Source: Acidovorax soli
GTDB taxonomy: Bacteria; Pseudomonadota; Gammaproteobacteria; Burkholderiales; Burkholderiaceae_C
NCBI RefSeq assembly: GCF_014207955.1
Contig: NZ_JACHLK010000001.1
Location: 1-64,000 of the forward strand
DNA length: 64,000 bases
Direction: 5' to 3'
In this document: positions 56,035-64,000 of the stretch, one piece after another
Position numbering within the stretch: the first letter of the stretch is position 1
Layout of the letters: each line of letters starts with the position of its first letter
The notes under the pieces: model-generated
Seen by the model: the letters and a program-made list of their open reading frames with translations, nothing else
Database searches by the model: none
What the model was told of the DNA's origin: nothing
Program-made: the position numbers and the translations under genes

Positions 56035-56848
56035 GGGAAATTCCTTGTTCAATTTGACCAGCCTCAACCTCAATGGCATCCGTTCGGCCACCACCAAGGG
56101 CGTGGAAAGCTGGATGGCTGCCACACGGCCGGATTGTATTTGCGTACAGGAAGTCAAGGCCCAGGCCGCCGACATCGCCACACGCTTCGAGCGGCTGGCC
56201 GAGATGGACGGGCATTTCCACTTCGCCCAGAAAAAGGGCTATTCGGGCGTGGGCATCTACACGCGCCACCTGCCCAGCGACGTCATCGTGGGCTACGGCT
56301 CGACCGAATTCGATGCCGAAGGCCGCTACCTCGAGCTGCGCTTTGACACCCCCAAGCGCAAGCTCTCCATCATCAGCGCCTACTTCCCGAGCGGCTCCTC
56401 GGGCGAGGAACGCCAGCTCGCCAAGTACCGTTTCCTGGCCGAATTCCACCCCCACCTGATGCAGCTCAAGGGGGAGCGCGAGTTCATTTTGTGCGGCGAC
56501 ATCAACATCGCGCACCAGCAGATTGACCTCAAGAACTGGCGCAGCAACCAGAAAAACAGCGGCTTCCTGCCCGAAGAACGGGCCTGGATGACAAAGTTGT
56601 TGCACACAACTGATGAAGGCGGCGGACTGATAGACGTTTACCGTCAGTTACAACCGACCACCACCGATACCGCCTACACGTGGTGGAGCAACCGCGGCCA
56701 GGCCTACGCCAACAATGTGGGCTGGCGCCTGGACTACCACCTGGCCACGCCGGCCCTGGCGGCCCTCGCGCGCACCGAGACCATTTACAAGGATGTGAAG
56801 TTCTCGGACCACGCGCCGATCACCATCGGCTACGACTTCAAGATGTAG
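56033..56848 (+). CDS. Exodeoxyribonuclease III family (AP endonuclease)
   Basis: The 271-residue protein has the EEP-nuclease motifs: LNLNGIRSA near residue 12, CVQEVKAQ with catalytic Glu near 37, CGDINIAH near 149 and the C-terminal SDHAPI with the catalytic Asp-His. It repairs abasic sites and 3'-blocked DNA ends. The annotated ATG at 56033 lies in CATG shared with pyrE and has no visible ribosome binding site; a TTG at 56045 is possible instead. Confidence 0.9.
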   Translation: MGNSLFNLTSLNLNGIRSATTKGVESWMAATRPDCICVQEVKAQAADIATRFERLAEMDGHFHFAQKKGYSGVGIYTRHLPSDVIVGYGSTEFDAEGRYLELRFDTPKRKLSIISAYFPSGSSGEERQLAKYRFLAEFHPHLMQLKGEREFILCGDINIAHQQIDLKNWRSNQKNSGFLPEERAWMTKLLHTTDEGGGLIDVYRQLQPTTTDTAYTWWSNRGQAYANNVGWRLDYHLATPALAALARTETIYKDVKFSDHAPITIGYDFKM

Positions 56849-56854
56849 CCCTGC

Positions 56855-58258
56855 TCAGCGCGGAAACCGCAGTTCGAAACGGACCGCGCCCGAGGCCGAG
56901 CAGGATGCCCGGGCCTCGCCCCCGTGCAGGTCCATGATCGCCTTCACGATCGCCAAGCCCAGGCCGCTCGATTCCGCAGGGCGGCTGCGCACAGCCTCGG
57001 CGCGGTAGAAGCGGTCGAACAGCCGAGTGAGCTGCTCCGCAGGGATCGGCACGCCTTCGTTTTCGACCGCCAGGACCGAGGCACCATCCTCCTGGATTCC
57101 TGTGAGCTGAATCACCGTGCCCGGTGTGCTGTAGCGCACCGCATTGACCACCAGGTTGTGCAGCGCGCGCAGGCACAGGGCCTGGTTGACCCAGGCCGTG
57201 CCACTGGCCTGTACCACAAGGCGCAGGCCCGCCTCGTCCGCAGGGCCTTCGAAGTAGTCGGCGATGCGCTGCAGCTCGGCCGCCATGTCCAGCGCAGTGC
57301 GCTCCACCTGCAGCGTCGCATGGTCGGCCTGGGCCAGGAACAGGATGTTGTCGACGGTGCGGCGCAGCCGATTCAGCTCCTCCAGGTTGGATTCGAGCAC
57401 CTGCTGGTACTCCTCGGCCGTGCGTGTGCGCGCCAGTGCCACCTGCGTCTGCCCGATCAGGGCGCCCACGGGCGTGCGGATCTCGTGCGCCAGGTCGGCC
57501 GAGAACTGCGAAAGCCGCCCATAGCCGGTGGCGATGCGGTCGAGCATGGCATTGAACACCGCCACCATCTGCTGCAGCTCCAGCGGCGCGTCGTGCTCAG
57601 GCAGCCGGATCGCCAGGTTGACGGGATCGATGCGGGAGGCCTGTTCCGCCACCCGGTGCAGGGGCCTCAGGCCCCGGCGCAGCACCCCGTACACCAGCAG
57701 CGAGCAGGCGAGCACGGCCAGGAAGGTGCTGAACAGCACCTGGTCGCGGCTGCGCCGGATCATCTGCATCTCGCTGGCCAGGGCATGGCCCGCGAGCACC
57801 TCCACCATCCGTCCATCGTGGCCCGCGCGGGCGACCCCTGCGGCCCAGTGCATGCGGGGTATGCCCGGAGCCTCGCTGTGGCACACATCGCCCCGCGCCA
57901 GCGGTCTGTCCAAGGCCGTCGGCACGGCGCAGGCGGGCGGCGCCACCTGGCCGGGGTTGACTTCGACCAGCGGCGCCTCGCCCGCGCGGCGCAGCACGAA
58001 CACATCGCCCGAGCTGCCCGACAGCGCTTCCAGCAGCATGGCCTGGTCGCGCAGCTCCTGCACGCTGCGCACATCGGCCAGCAGACGGCGCAAGCGCTCC
58101 ACGCGCGTGATCAACTGCTCGTCGGCATGGGCCAGGATGGCACTGCGCGCGGCAAAGAAGTAGTTGCCGCCCAGCATGCCGGTGATCGACACCGCGATCA
58201 GCCCGCACAAGAGCGTCACACGGACAGCCAGCGAGCGCGGCAGCCAGGGCGCGGGCAT
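56855..58258 (-). CDS. Heavy-metal sensor histidine kinase (CusS/IrlS-like)
   Basis: The kinase (467 residues from the ATG at 58258) has two transmembrane helices (about residues 12-37 and 178-198) with a periplasmic sensor of about 140 residues, a HAMP linker, the H-box FSADLAHEIRTPVGAL near 248 and ATPase motifs including NLVVNAVRYSTPG and SSGLGLAIVKAIMD. The order regulator-kinase on the minus strand, 1-nt stop/start overlap (TGATG) and an upstream CusR-type palindrome place it in the Cu/Ag/Zn sensing group. A TTG at 58261 is the alternative start. Confidence 0.88.
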   Translation of the reverse strand: MPAPWLPRSLAVRVTLLCGLIAVSITGMLGGNYFFAARSAILAHADEQLITRVERLRRLLADVRSVQELRDQAMLLEALSGSSGDVFVLRRAGEAPLVEVNPGQVAPPACAVPTALDRPLARGDVCHSEAPGIPRMHWAAGVARAGHDGRMVEVLAGHALASEMQMIRRSRDQVLFSTFLAVLACSLLVYGVLRRGLRPLHRVAEQASRIDPVNLAIRLPEHDAPLELQQMVAVFNAMLDRIATGYGRLSQFSADLAHEIRTPVGALIGQTQVALARTRTAEEYQQVLESNLEELNRLRRTVDNILFLAQADHATLQVERTALDMAAELQRIADYFEGPADEAGLRLVVQASGTAWVNQALCLRALHNLVVNAVRYSTPGTVIQLTGIQEDGASVLAVENEGVPIPAEQLTRLFDRFYRAEAVRSRPAESSGLGLAIVKAIMDLHGGEARASCSASGAVRFELRFPR

Positions 58259-58944
58259 CAATCACCGCCCTCGGAAGGCGGCTCGCCGAAGGCGTAGCCC
58301 ACGTTGCGCACGGTGTGGACCAGTGGCGTGGCGAAGGGCTTGTCGACCTTGGCGCGCAAGCGCTTGATGGCGACATCGACCACATTGGTGTCGCTGTCGA
58401 AATTCATGTTCCAGACCTCGGAGGCGATCAGGGTGCGCGACAGGGCCTCGCCCTGGCGCTTCACCAGCAGGTGCAGCAGCAAAAACTCCTTGTTTGTGAG
58501 CGCGATCTCGGCACCTTCGCGCGTGACGCGGCGGCGCAGCACATCGAGGTGCAGGCCCGCGATGTCGTACACATCGGCCTCGCGCGCCGGCCCGCGCCGC
58601 AGCAGCGTGCGGATGCGCAGCACCAGTTCGGTGAAGGAGAAAGGTTTGACCAGGTAGTCGTCGGCCCCCAGTTCAAGCCCGCGGATGCGGTCGCTCAACT
58701 GGTCGCGTGCCGTGAGGAAGAGCACACGCACATCGCCCTTTTCGCGCAGCGCCGGCATGATCTGCCAGCCATCGATGCCGGGCAGGCTGACGTCCAGCAC
58801 CACCAGGTCATAGGCCTCGCCCAGCGCCATGCGCAGGCCCTCGGTGCCGGTGCGGGCCAGGTCCACGCCGTAGCCGCTCTCGCGCAGGCCCTTCTTCAGG
58901 TAGTCCCCCGTCTTGGGATCGTCCTCGATGACCAGGATCTTCAT
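58258..58944 (-). CDS. Heavy-metal response regulator (CusR/IrlR-like)
   Basis: The 228-residue OmpR-type regulator has an acidic pair at residues 8-9, phospho-acceptor Asp51 in VVLDVSLPG, a conserved Lys in LVKPFSF near 101 and a winged-helix domain ([38 protein letters not shown]). The [13 protein letters not shown] segment is typical for the metal-responsive subgroup. Translation of the kinase is coupled to its stop codon. A CusR-like operator lies about 40 nt upstream. Confidence 0.9.
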   Translation of the reverse strand: MKILVIEDDPKTGDYLKKGLRESGYGVDLARTGTEGLRMALGEAYDLVVLDVSLPGIDGWQIMPALREKGDVRVLFLTARDQLSDRIRGLELGADDYLVKPFSFTELVLRIRTLLRRGPAREADVYDIAGLHLDVLRRRVTREGAEIALTNKEFLLLHLLVKRQGEALSRTLIASEVWNMNFDSDTNVVDVAIKRLRAKVDKPFATPLVHTVRNVGYAFGEPPSEGGD

Positions 58945-58983
58945 GGCGCCGATTCTCGGGCAAAGCCGCGCTGCGGGTCGTGG

Positions 58984-58999
58984 ATGACAGCTTTGTCAT
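58984..58999. promoter_or_regulatory. CusR/CopR-type operator palindrome
   Basis: ATGACA-N4-TGTCAT is a perfect inverted repeat that matches the E. coli CusR box core (TGACA-N4-TGTCA). It lies between the regulator gene and the divergent membrane-protein gene at 59081, in position to control both. Confidence 0.75.
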
Positions 59000-59080
59000 G
59001 CACTTGTCACCCCCGTCCGGGGCGCGCGATCCTAGACTTTTCCCATCTCCAGCAACCACCCACGACAAGGTCTTCTGCCC

Positions 59081-59590
59081 ATGCCCAACCCCCTCTCCGC
59101 CCTCGGCATCGCCCACACCGCCCTCAGCCTCGTCCCGCTGGGCGCAGCGATCTACAGCTTTGCGCGCTACCGCGCCATCGAGCCGGACACCCGTGCCGGC
59201 CGCGTGTACCTGATTGGCCTGGTGGCCTCGGTGCTCACGGCCTTCGGCCTGTCGAGCACGGGCGGCTTCAATGCCGGGCACGCGCTGGGCATCCTGGCCC
59301 TGCTCGCCGTGTCCGGTGCCTGGCTGGCACCAAAACTCTCTTTCCTCGGGCGGGCCAGCGCCTACCTGGCCACCCTGGGCTGGTCGTTCAGCGTCTTTTT
59401 GCTGCTGGTACCTGGCATCAACGAGACGCTGACGCGCCTGCCGCCCGCGCAGCCGCTGGCCTCGGGGCCGGACTCACCGCTGGTGCGTGGTGCGCTGCTG
59501 GCCTGGCTGGGGATCTTTGCCCTCGGCTATGCCGCCCAGGTGTTCATGCTGCGCGCACGCCGGCGTGGCGCAGCCGCGGCACGCCGCTGA
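59081..59590 (+). CDS. Hypothetical integral membrane protein, putative target of the CusRS-like pair
   Basis: I do not recognise this 169-residue protein. It has four predicted helices (ALGIAHTALSLVPLGAAIYSF, VYLIGLVASVLTAFGL, ALGILALLAVSGAWL, ALLAWLGIFALGYAAQVFML) and a basic C-terminal end (RARRRGAAAARR). Its start lies 82 nt from the CusR-type palindrome, divergent from the regulator gene, so it may be the metal-responsive output. It shows no metal-binding motif such as CxxC or Met/His clusters. Confidence 0.7.
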   Translation: MPNPLSALGIAHTALSLVPLGAAIYSFARYRAIEPDTRAGRVYLIGLVASVLTAFGLSSTGGFNAGHALGILALLAVSGAWLAPKLSFLGRASAYLATLGWSFSVFLLLVPGINETLTRLPPAQPLASGPDSPLVRGALLAWLGIFALGYAAQVFMLRARRRGAAAARR

Positions 59591-59603
59591 ACGGCCGAAA
59601 CGC

Positions 59604-59888
59604 TCAGCGCCGGCCGCGCGTGCGGCTGTGCACGATCAGCGCCCCCAGCACGATACCGGCTGCCAGGCTGGTGTGGCCGCTGTAGCTCACCAAGCCCATG
59701 CTCCAGCCCTGGGCCTGCACGATGATGGCCAGCGCCACCACCAGTGCTCCCCAGCCCAGCAGGCGCCACAGCCAGGTGGCGCGCGGAGCCAGCGGCTGGC
59801 CAAAGAGCTCGTCCTGCTGGCGCTCGGTGCCCAGCGCCAGCGCCGCAAACGCGACGAGGCAGACCACAAAGGTGGCAGCGTGGGCCAT
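59604..59888 (-). CDS. DUF3325 domain membrane protein
   Basis: The 94-residue protein has three hydrophobic helices (ATFVVCLVAFAALALG, WLWRLLGWGALVVALAIIVQ, LAAGIVLGALIVH) and matches the small DUF3325 family found next to PepSY and siderophore-receptor genes. Its start overlaps the PepSY gene stop by one base (TGATG). It is the last gene of the iron-uptake operon that begins at the window's right edge. Confidence 0.78.
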   Translation of the reverse strand: MAHAATFVVCLVAFAALALGTERQQDELFGQPLAPRATWLWRLLGWGALVVALAIIVQAQGWSMGLVSYSGHTSLAAGIVLGALIVHSRTRGRR

Positions 59889-61543
59889 CAGGCACCCTCC
59901 TTCGCCATGGCCGCACCCGCCGGCACCACGGGGGCTGCAGGCGCACGCGCCGCCCGGCGCTTGGGGCCCTGGTGGCGCGCCGTGCGCACCGCCAGCCACC
60001 CATGCAGGCCGGCCAGCACCCAGAGCATGAGCTCGAAGCCCACGAACACCCAGTCACCCTGCGCCAGGCTGCGCCACAGCGGGCGGTCGGTGGTCAGCGC
60101 GCTGACCACGGGCAGCAGGGCCAGTGCCGCAGCCCCGATCCAGAACTGCTCGATCCACGCACGGCGCGAAGGCCGCAGCATGGCATGCGCCAACGTGAGG
60201 GCCCAGACGATAAAGAACACATGCACTTCCCAGGCGGTGCGCTCGGCCATGCCCTGCGGCAGCAGGCGGTTGCCCCAGAGGAAGCCCGCCATGGCGATGG
60301 ACAGGCCGGCGATGCTGGCGATGTTGAGCTTTTCCACCAGCCGGAAGCCGAAATGCGGCCGCGCCGGGTCACCGAGCTTCTGGCGGCGCTTGACGGTCCA
60401 CATCACGAGGCCCGTTCCCACCATGGCCGTGCCGGCCAGGCTCACGATGAAGTACAGCCAGCGCATGTGCAGGTCGGAAAACCGCCCAAGGTGCAGCGAA
60501 TACAGCACGCCACGGGTTTCGGCCGCGGGGCCCACGCTTTCCTTGACCTCGAGCAGCTTGCCGCTCACGCCGTCGAACAGCATGTACTGCGGGCTCATGG
60601 TCACGCGGCCGGCCTCGCCGCGCGTCACGCTCACGCGCGCCGCGGCGTCGCCCGCGTTGGTGGCCGTGACCCGGCCCACATTGCCCTCGCCCCAGCGGGC
60701 CTGGGCCTGGCGCACCATGTCGTCCACCGGCGCCAGCGGCGCGGCCTGGCCCGTGGGCTTGCCGGGCTGGATGAAGGTGTTGAGCTGGGCCGTGAGCTCC
60801 TGGCGTTGCGCCGGCGTCTTGTACGCTGCCTGCTCGCCGAACGGCATGTACAGCGCCATCAGCGTGATCAGGCCGGTGTAGGTGATCATGAAGTGGAACG
60901 GCAGCCCGAACACCGAGAGCGCATTGTGCGCATCCAGCCACGAGCGCTGGCCCTTGCCCCAGCGGAAGGTGAAGAAGTCGGTGAAGATCTTCTTGTGCGT
61001 GATGACCCCGCTGACGATGGCCACCAGCATGAACATGGCGCAGAAGCCCGCGAGCCAGCGCCCCCACAGCACGGGCATGTAGTGGAACTGGAAGTGGAAG
61101 CGGTAGAAGAACTCACCGCCCACGGTCTCGCGCGAGGCCACCTTGTCGCCGGTCATCGGGTCGAAATTGGCGCTGCCGAAGCTGCGGCCGTTCGGGCCCG
61201 GCGCCTGTCCGCGCGGCAGGCGCCAGAAGCTGTCCATGGTGGTGTAGCGCTCGTCGGGCAGGCGCATGCTCCACTGCGGCGCGTTCGGCGCCAGCTCCTG
61301 CAGCTTGCCGGCGATGCGCTGGGCGGCCTCGGCCGCATCGGGCACCACCGAGCGGTGCGGCATCTCGGGCCGCATCCACTGCGAGATCTCGTCCTTGAAG
61401 TAGCTCACCGTGCCCGTGAGGAACATCGCATACAGGAACCAGCCGCACAGCAGGCCGGCCCAGGTGTGCAGGTCCGACATGGTCTGGCGGATGCCCGGTG
61501 CCTTGGGCGCATCCACCGGGGATGTTGTGTCCTTGTTCGTCAT
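59888..61543 (-). CDS. PepSY-associated transmembrane protein (iron-uptake operon)
   Basis: The 551-residue protein has PepSY_TM features: SDLHTWAGLLCGWFLYAMFLTGTVSYFKDEI near residue 23, HFHYMP/FQFHYMPVLWGRW near 158, LHLGRFSDLHMRWLYFIVSLAGTAMVGTGLVMW near 355, with several histidines in helices that could bind haem b or metal. Such proteins occur downstream of TonB-dependent siderophore receptors and are proposed to act in ferric-siderophore reduction. The ATG at 61543 overlaps the DUF3649 stop (ATGA). The C-terminus has a Pro/Ala-rich tail. Confidence 0.85.
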   Translation of the reverse strand: MTNKDTTSPVDAPKAPGIRQTMSDLHTWAGLLCGWFLYAMFLTGTVSYFKDEISQWMRPEMPHRSVVPDAAEAAQRIAGKLQELAPNAPQWSMRLPDERYTTMDSFWRLPRGQAPGPNGRSFGSANFDPMTGDKVASRETVGGEFFYRFHFQFHYMPVLWGRWLAGFCAMFMLVAIVSGVITHKKIFTDFFTFRWGKGQRSWLDAHNALSVFGLPFHFMITYTGLITLMALYMPFGEQAAYKTPAQRQELTAQLNTFIQPGKPTGQAAPLAPVDDMVRQAQARWGEGNVGRVTATNAGDAAARVSVTRGEAGRVTMSPQYMLFDGVSGKLLEVKESVGPAAETRGVLYSLHLGRFSDLHMRWLYFIVSLAGTAMVGTGLVMWTVKRRQKLGDPARPHFGFRLVEKLNIASIAGLSIAMAGFLWGNRLLPQGMAERTAWEVHVFFIVWALTLAHAMLRPSRRAWIEQFWIGAAALALLPVVSALTTDRPLWRSLAQGDWVFVGFELMLWVLAGLHGWLAVRTARHQGPKRRAARAPAAPVVPAGAAMAKEGA

Positions 61544-61854
61544 TGGGAAGCTCCTGCAGAGGACGACCATACGCTCCATGCGGCCAGCAACAGCGGCAGC
61601 GCCGCCACCAGCAGCCCGCCCCAGGCGCGCCAGGCGCTGCGCACGGCAAACACCCAGATCACCGCGCCGGTGTAGATCGCAAAGCTGGCCAGCATGCCCG
61701 TGATCACGGCCTGCGACCGCGTCATGGGCAGGGCCAGCACGGCCACGCTGAACAGCGCGGCCAGCACGTAGCCGCCGCCGATGGCGGCAACGGTGCGCGA
61801 CAGCACCGGCCCGGCACGCCAGATGCCGCGCAACAGATTCGTCACCATGCCCAC
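61540..61854 (-). CDS. DUF3649 domain membrane protein
   Basis: The 104-residue protein has three hydrophobic helices (AAIGGGYVLAALFSVAVLALP, VITGMLASFAIYTGAVIWVFA, WGGLLVAALPLLLAAWSVW) and fits the DUF3649 family found between siderophore receptors and PepSY proteins. The ORF starts at 61854 or at the in-frame Met two codons later. It is 22 nt after the receptor stop codon. Confidence 0.82.
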   Translation of the reverse strand: MGMVTNLLRGIWRAGPVLSRTVAAIGGGYVLAALFSVAVLALPMTRSQAVITGMLASFAIYTGAVIWVFAVRSAWRAWGGLLVAALPLLLAAWSVWSSSAGASQ

Positions 61855-61876
61855 TGCTCCTGCCTCACCCGGGGCT

Positions 61877-64000
61877 TCAGAAGTCGACCGCAGCCGACAG
61901 CATCAGCGTGCGCGGAGCACCCACGGTCACGTAGTTGCTGATGACCCAGTAGTTCTTGTCGGCCACGTTTTCCAGGTTGGCGCGCAGCACCAGGGGCTTG
62001 CCGGCCACCTTGGTGGCATAGCGGGCGCCCAGGTCCAGGCGCGTCCAGGAGTCCACGCGCAGGCGGTTGGTCGCGTCGGCGTACATGCTGGAGGTGTGGA
62101 TCACACGGCCGTTCACGCTCAGGTTCTGCACGGGGGTGTCCCAGTCCAGGCCCAGGTTGAAGGTGCGGTCCGGCACGCCGGCCGCGTCGTTGCCCTGGTT
62201 CACGCCACCGGCGGTGCGCGTGAGCTTGGCGTTGTTGAACGAGGCGCTGGCCATGGCACGCAGGCCGCGCTGCACTTCGCCGTAGGCCGTCAGTTCCAGG
62301 CCGCGGTTGCGTTGCTCGCCACCAAAGCTGTAGCGGTTGGTCACCGGGTCGGTCATGGCGCTGGGGCGCTTGATCTGGTAGATGGCGGCCTGGGTGGTCA
62401 GCTGGCCCCAGTCGACCTTCACGCCGATTTCGTTCTGCTTGGACTTTTGCGGTGCAAAGGTCTCGCCGGCGTTGGCCGTGCCGGGGCCGGCCGTGCCGCC
62501 GCGCGTGAGGCCTGCGGTGTAGTTGGTGTAGACCGAGATGTTCTTGGTCGGCTTGAATACCAGGCCTGCCAGCGGCGTCACGGCGCTGGCTTTGTAGTAG
62601 CTGGAGGAGGCGCCCGTGTTCACGTTGAATGCGCTTTGCTCGATGGTCTGGTCACGCATGCCCAGCGTCAGCAGGTAGCGGCCGCTGTCGAACGACAGGG
62701 TGTCGGCCAGCGCCACGCTGTGCTGCTCGAGCTCGCTGCTCTTGCTGGGGTTGCCACGCGGGAAGGTGATGGTGGGCAGCGGCGCAGGGTTGTAGATGTT
62801 GGAGGGTGCGTAGGTGCTGGTCAGCTGGTAGAAGTAGCCGATCTCTTGGTTCAGGTAATTCGTGGACAGGGCCACCGTGTGGCCGATGCCGCCGGTCTGG
62901 AACTTGGTGCGCAGGCCCGCGTCCATCGACGAGGTCTTGTTGTACGCGTCGTAGTAGCCATTGGCCACCGTGAAATTGCCCAGCGAATCCACACGCAGCC
63001 CGGCCGTCGGGAAGTTCTGCTCGTTGGTGTTGTGGGTGTAGCCCACGCCGCCATACACCACGGTGCTGTCGTTCAGGTCGTACTCCACGCGCGACATCAG
63101 GGTGCGCATGTCGTCCGTGAGGTTGGCGCCGGGGTAGATGCTGGTGCGGTTGTCCGGTGCGGCGGGCATCTGCGTGATGCCGGCGCGGAAGGCCGTCTGG
63201 GGGCGGAACTGCCGGGTTTCACCTTCGGTGGCATAGGCGTCCAGCGACCAGCGCAGGCGGCCGCCCGCGTAGTCCAGACCCAGGGCGGCCAGGTCGGCAC
63301 GCTGGCGGCCACCATCGACGTTGCCCTCGCCGTTGCGCACCAGCGCGTTGGCGCGCACGCCCCACTGGTTGTCTTCGCCGAAGCGGCGGCCCACGTCCAC
63401 ATGGGCGCCGAACTGGGCCTTGCCCATGTAGGTGGTGGTCAGGCGCGTGATCGGCGTGTCGGCCGCGCGCTTGGTCACCAGGTTGATGCTGCCGCCCACG
63501 CTGCCGCTGGGGCCCACGCCATTGGTCAGGGCGCCAGGGCCCTTGAGCACTTCCACGCGCTCGATCAGCTCCAGCGGCATGCGGGTCGAGGGGCTGAGGC
63601 CGAACAGGCCATTCACGCTCACGTCGGTGTTGGACACCGTGAGGCCACGCACCTGGAAGTCGTCACCATAGCCGCCGCGCGCCTGCAGCGTGCGCACCGA
63701 GGCGTCGTTCATCACCACATCGGCCACCGTCAGGGCCTGCTGGTTCTGGATCAGCTCGTTGGTGTAGTTGGTCGTGCTGAAGGGCACGTTCATCTGGTCG
63801 GTCTTGCCCAGCATGCCCAAATCACCACCGCGCGCGAACTGGCCGCCGTGGTAGGTCTTCTGCAGGCCGCCAATGGCTTCGGCCTGCTCGCGCACCTTCA
63901 CCTCGTCCAGCGTGGCGCCACTCTGTGCGGCCGCGCCCACGGCGGCCACGGCCAGGCCCGCGCCCAGGCATTGGCGCACCAGCAGGGCCAGGGGGTGGGG
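61877..64000 (-). CDS. TonB-dependent siderophore receptor (5' end cut by window edge)
   Basis: The visible 707 residues read LALLVRQCLGAGLAVAAVGAAAQ (rest of a signal peptide) and go straight into a TonB box-like LDEVKV, plug (LELIERVEVLKGPGALTNGVGPSGSVGGSINLVTKR) and barrel ending AAVDF. In contrast to the receptor at 6275 there is no STN domain, so it is a plain transporter. The first Met or GTG inside the window (63979) is not the true start, because the frame remains open and signal-peptide-like to the edge. It leads an operon with DUF3649, PepSY and DUF3325 genes. Confidence 0.92.
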   Translation of the reverse strand, partial: PHPLALLVRQCLGAGLAVAAVGAAAQSGATLDEVKVREQAEAIGGLQKTYHGGQFARGGDLGMLGKTDQMNVPFSTTNYTNELIQNQQALTVADVVMNDASVRTLQARGGYGDDFQVRGLTVSNTDVSVNGLFGLSPSTRMPLELIERVEVLKGPGALTNGVGPSGSVGGSINLVTKRAADTPITRLTTTYMGKAQFGAHVDVGRRFGEDNQWGVRANALVRNGEGNVDGGRQRADLAALGLDYAGGRLRWSLDAYATEGETRQFRPQTAFRAGITQMPAAPDNRTSIYPGANLTDDMRTLMSRVEYDLNDSTVVYGGVGYTHNTNEQNFPTAGLRVDSLGNFTVANGYYDAYNKTSSMDAGLRTKFQTGGIGHTVALSTNYLNQEIGYFYQLTSTYAPSNIYNPAPLPTITFPRGNPSKSSELEQHSVALADTLSFDSGRYLLTLGMRDQTIEQSAFNVNTGASSSYYKASAVTPLAGLVFKPTKNISVYTNYTAGLTRGGTAGPGTANAGETFAPQKSKQNEIGVKVDWGQLTTQAAIYQIKRPSAMTDPVTNRYSFGGEQRNRGLELTAYGEVQRGLRAMASASFNNAKLTRTAGGVNQGNDAAGVPDRTFNLGLDWDTPVQNLSVNGRVIHTSSMYADATNRLRVDSWTRLDLGARYATKVAGKPLVLRANLENVADKNYWVISNYVTVGAPRTLMLSAAVDF

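Overview
The window looks like chromosomal DNA of a Comamonadaceae betaproteobacterium (order Burkholderiales), close to Acidovorax and relatives. This rests on the high G+C content, the strong bias to G/C third codon positions, the str operon order rpsL-rpsG-fusA-tuf, the mreBCD-mrdA order, a hemJ/hemB pair, MCE-type lipid transport genes, DUF1800/DUF1501 and DUF4124 proteins, and a roughly 100-bp intergenic repeat of a kind I believe is common in this family. The family call is an inference without any search. Both window edges cut genes: tuf at the left and a TonB-dependent receptor at the right.

Layout. 1-3.6 kb: translation operon on the minus strand with a recognisable promoter. 3.8-6.2 kb: a carboxypeptidase, an alpha/beta hydrolase and a [2Fe-2S] protein. 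6.3-10.4 kb: a FecI-FecR-receptor surface-signalling iron unit under a near-palindromic Fur box. 10.4-16.5 kb: VanZ-like protein, hemJ, a small A+T-rich two-gene secreted/lipoprotein cassette, a strong small-RNA candidate, hemB, corA and a chalcone-isomerase-like protein. 16.6-19.7 kb: two hydrolases, an SDR and a MarC protein. 19.8-24.4 kb: creB, creC and creD with CRE-like tags ahead of creD and an unrelated gene inserted on the other strand. 24.4-31.5 kb: hemerythrin, a cysteine-repeat protein, CsbD, a DUF1800/DUF1501 pair and NDH-2. 31.6-38.9 kb: a beta-propeller-like protein, an MCE lipid transporter operon and a GMC oxidoreductase. 38.9-45.5 kb: an ammonium transporter with predicted NtrC and sigma-54 sites, a TSUP permease, and an amino-acid ABC transporter with a DcaP-like porin behind a possible attenuator. 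45.6-51.1 kb: an EamA exporter and the rod-shape operon. 51.2-56.8 kb: gatCAB, a DUF4124 protein, and pyrE and exonuclease III whose start codons overlap head to head. 56.9-64 kb: a CusRS-like two-component pair with an operator palindrome, then a siderophore-receptor operon (receptor, DUF3649, PepSY, DUF3325).

The genes are mostly housekeeping and nutrient uptake: iron (two receptors), nitrogen (amt and an amino-acid ABC system), and envelope growth and maintenance (PBP2/MreBCD, carboxypeptidase, MCE system, CreD). I saw no tRNA or rRNA gene, CRISPR array, transposase or prophage. The observations most worth a second look are four copies of a hairpin-rich repeat that each begin within about 20 nt after a stop codon in the same orientation as the gene they follow; a small RNA gene with a promoter, an anti-Shine-Dalgarno loop and a strong terminator beside hemB; and several regulatory sites (NtrC/sigma-54, CreB, CusR, Fur) that can be read directly from the sequence.
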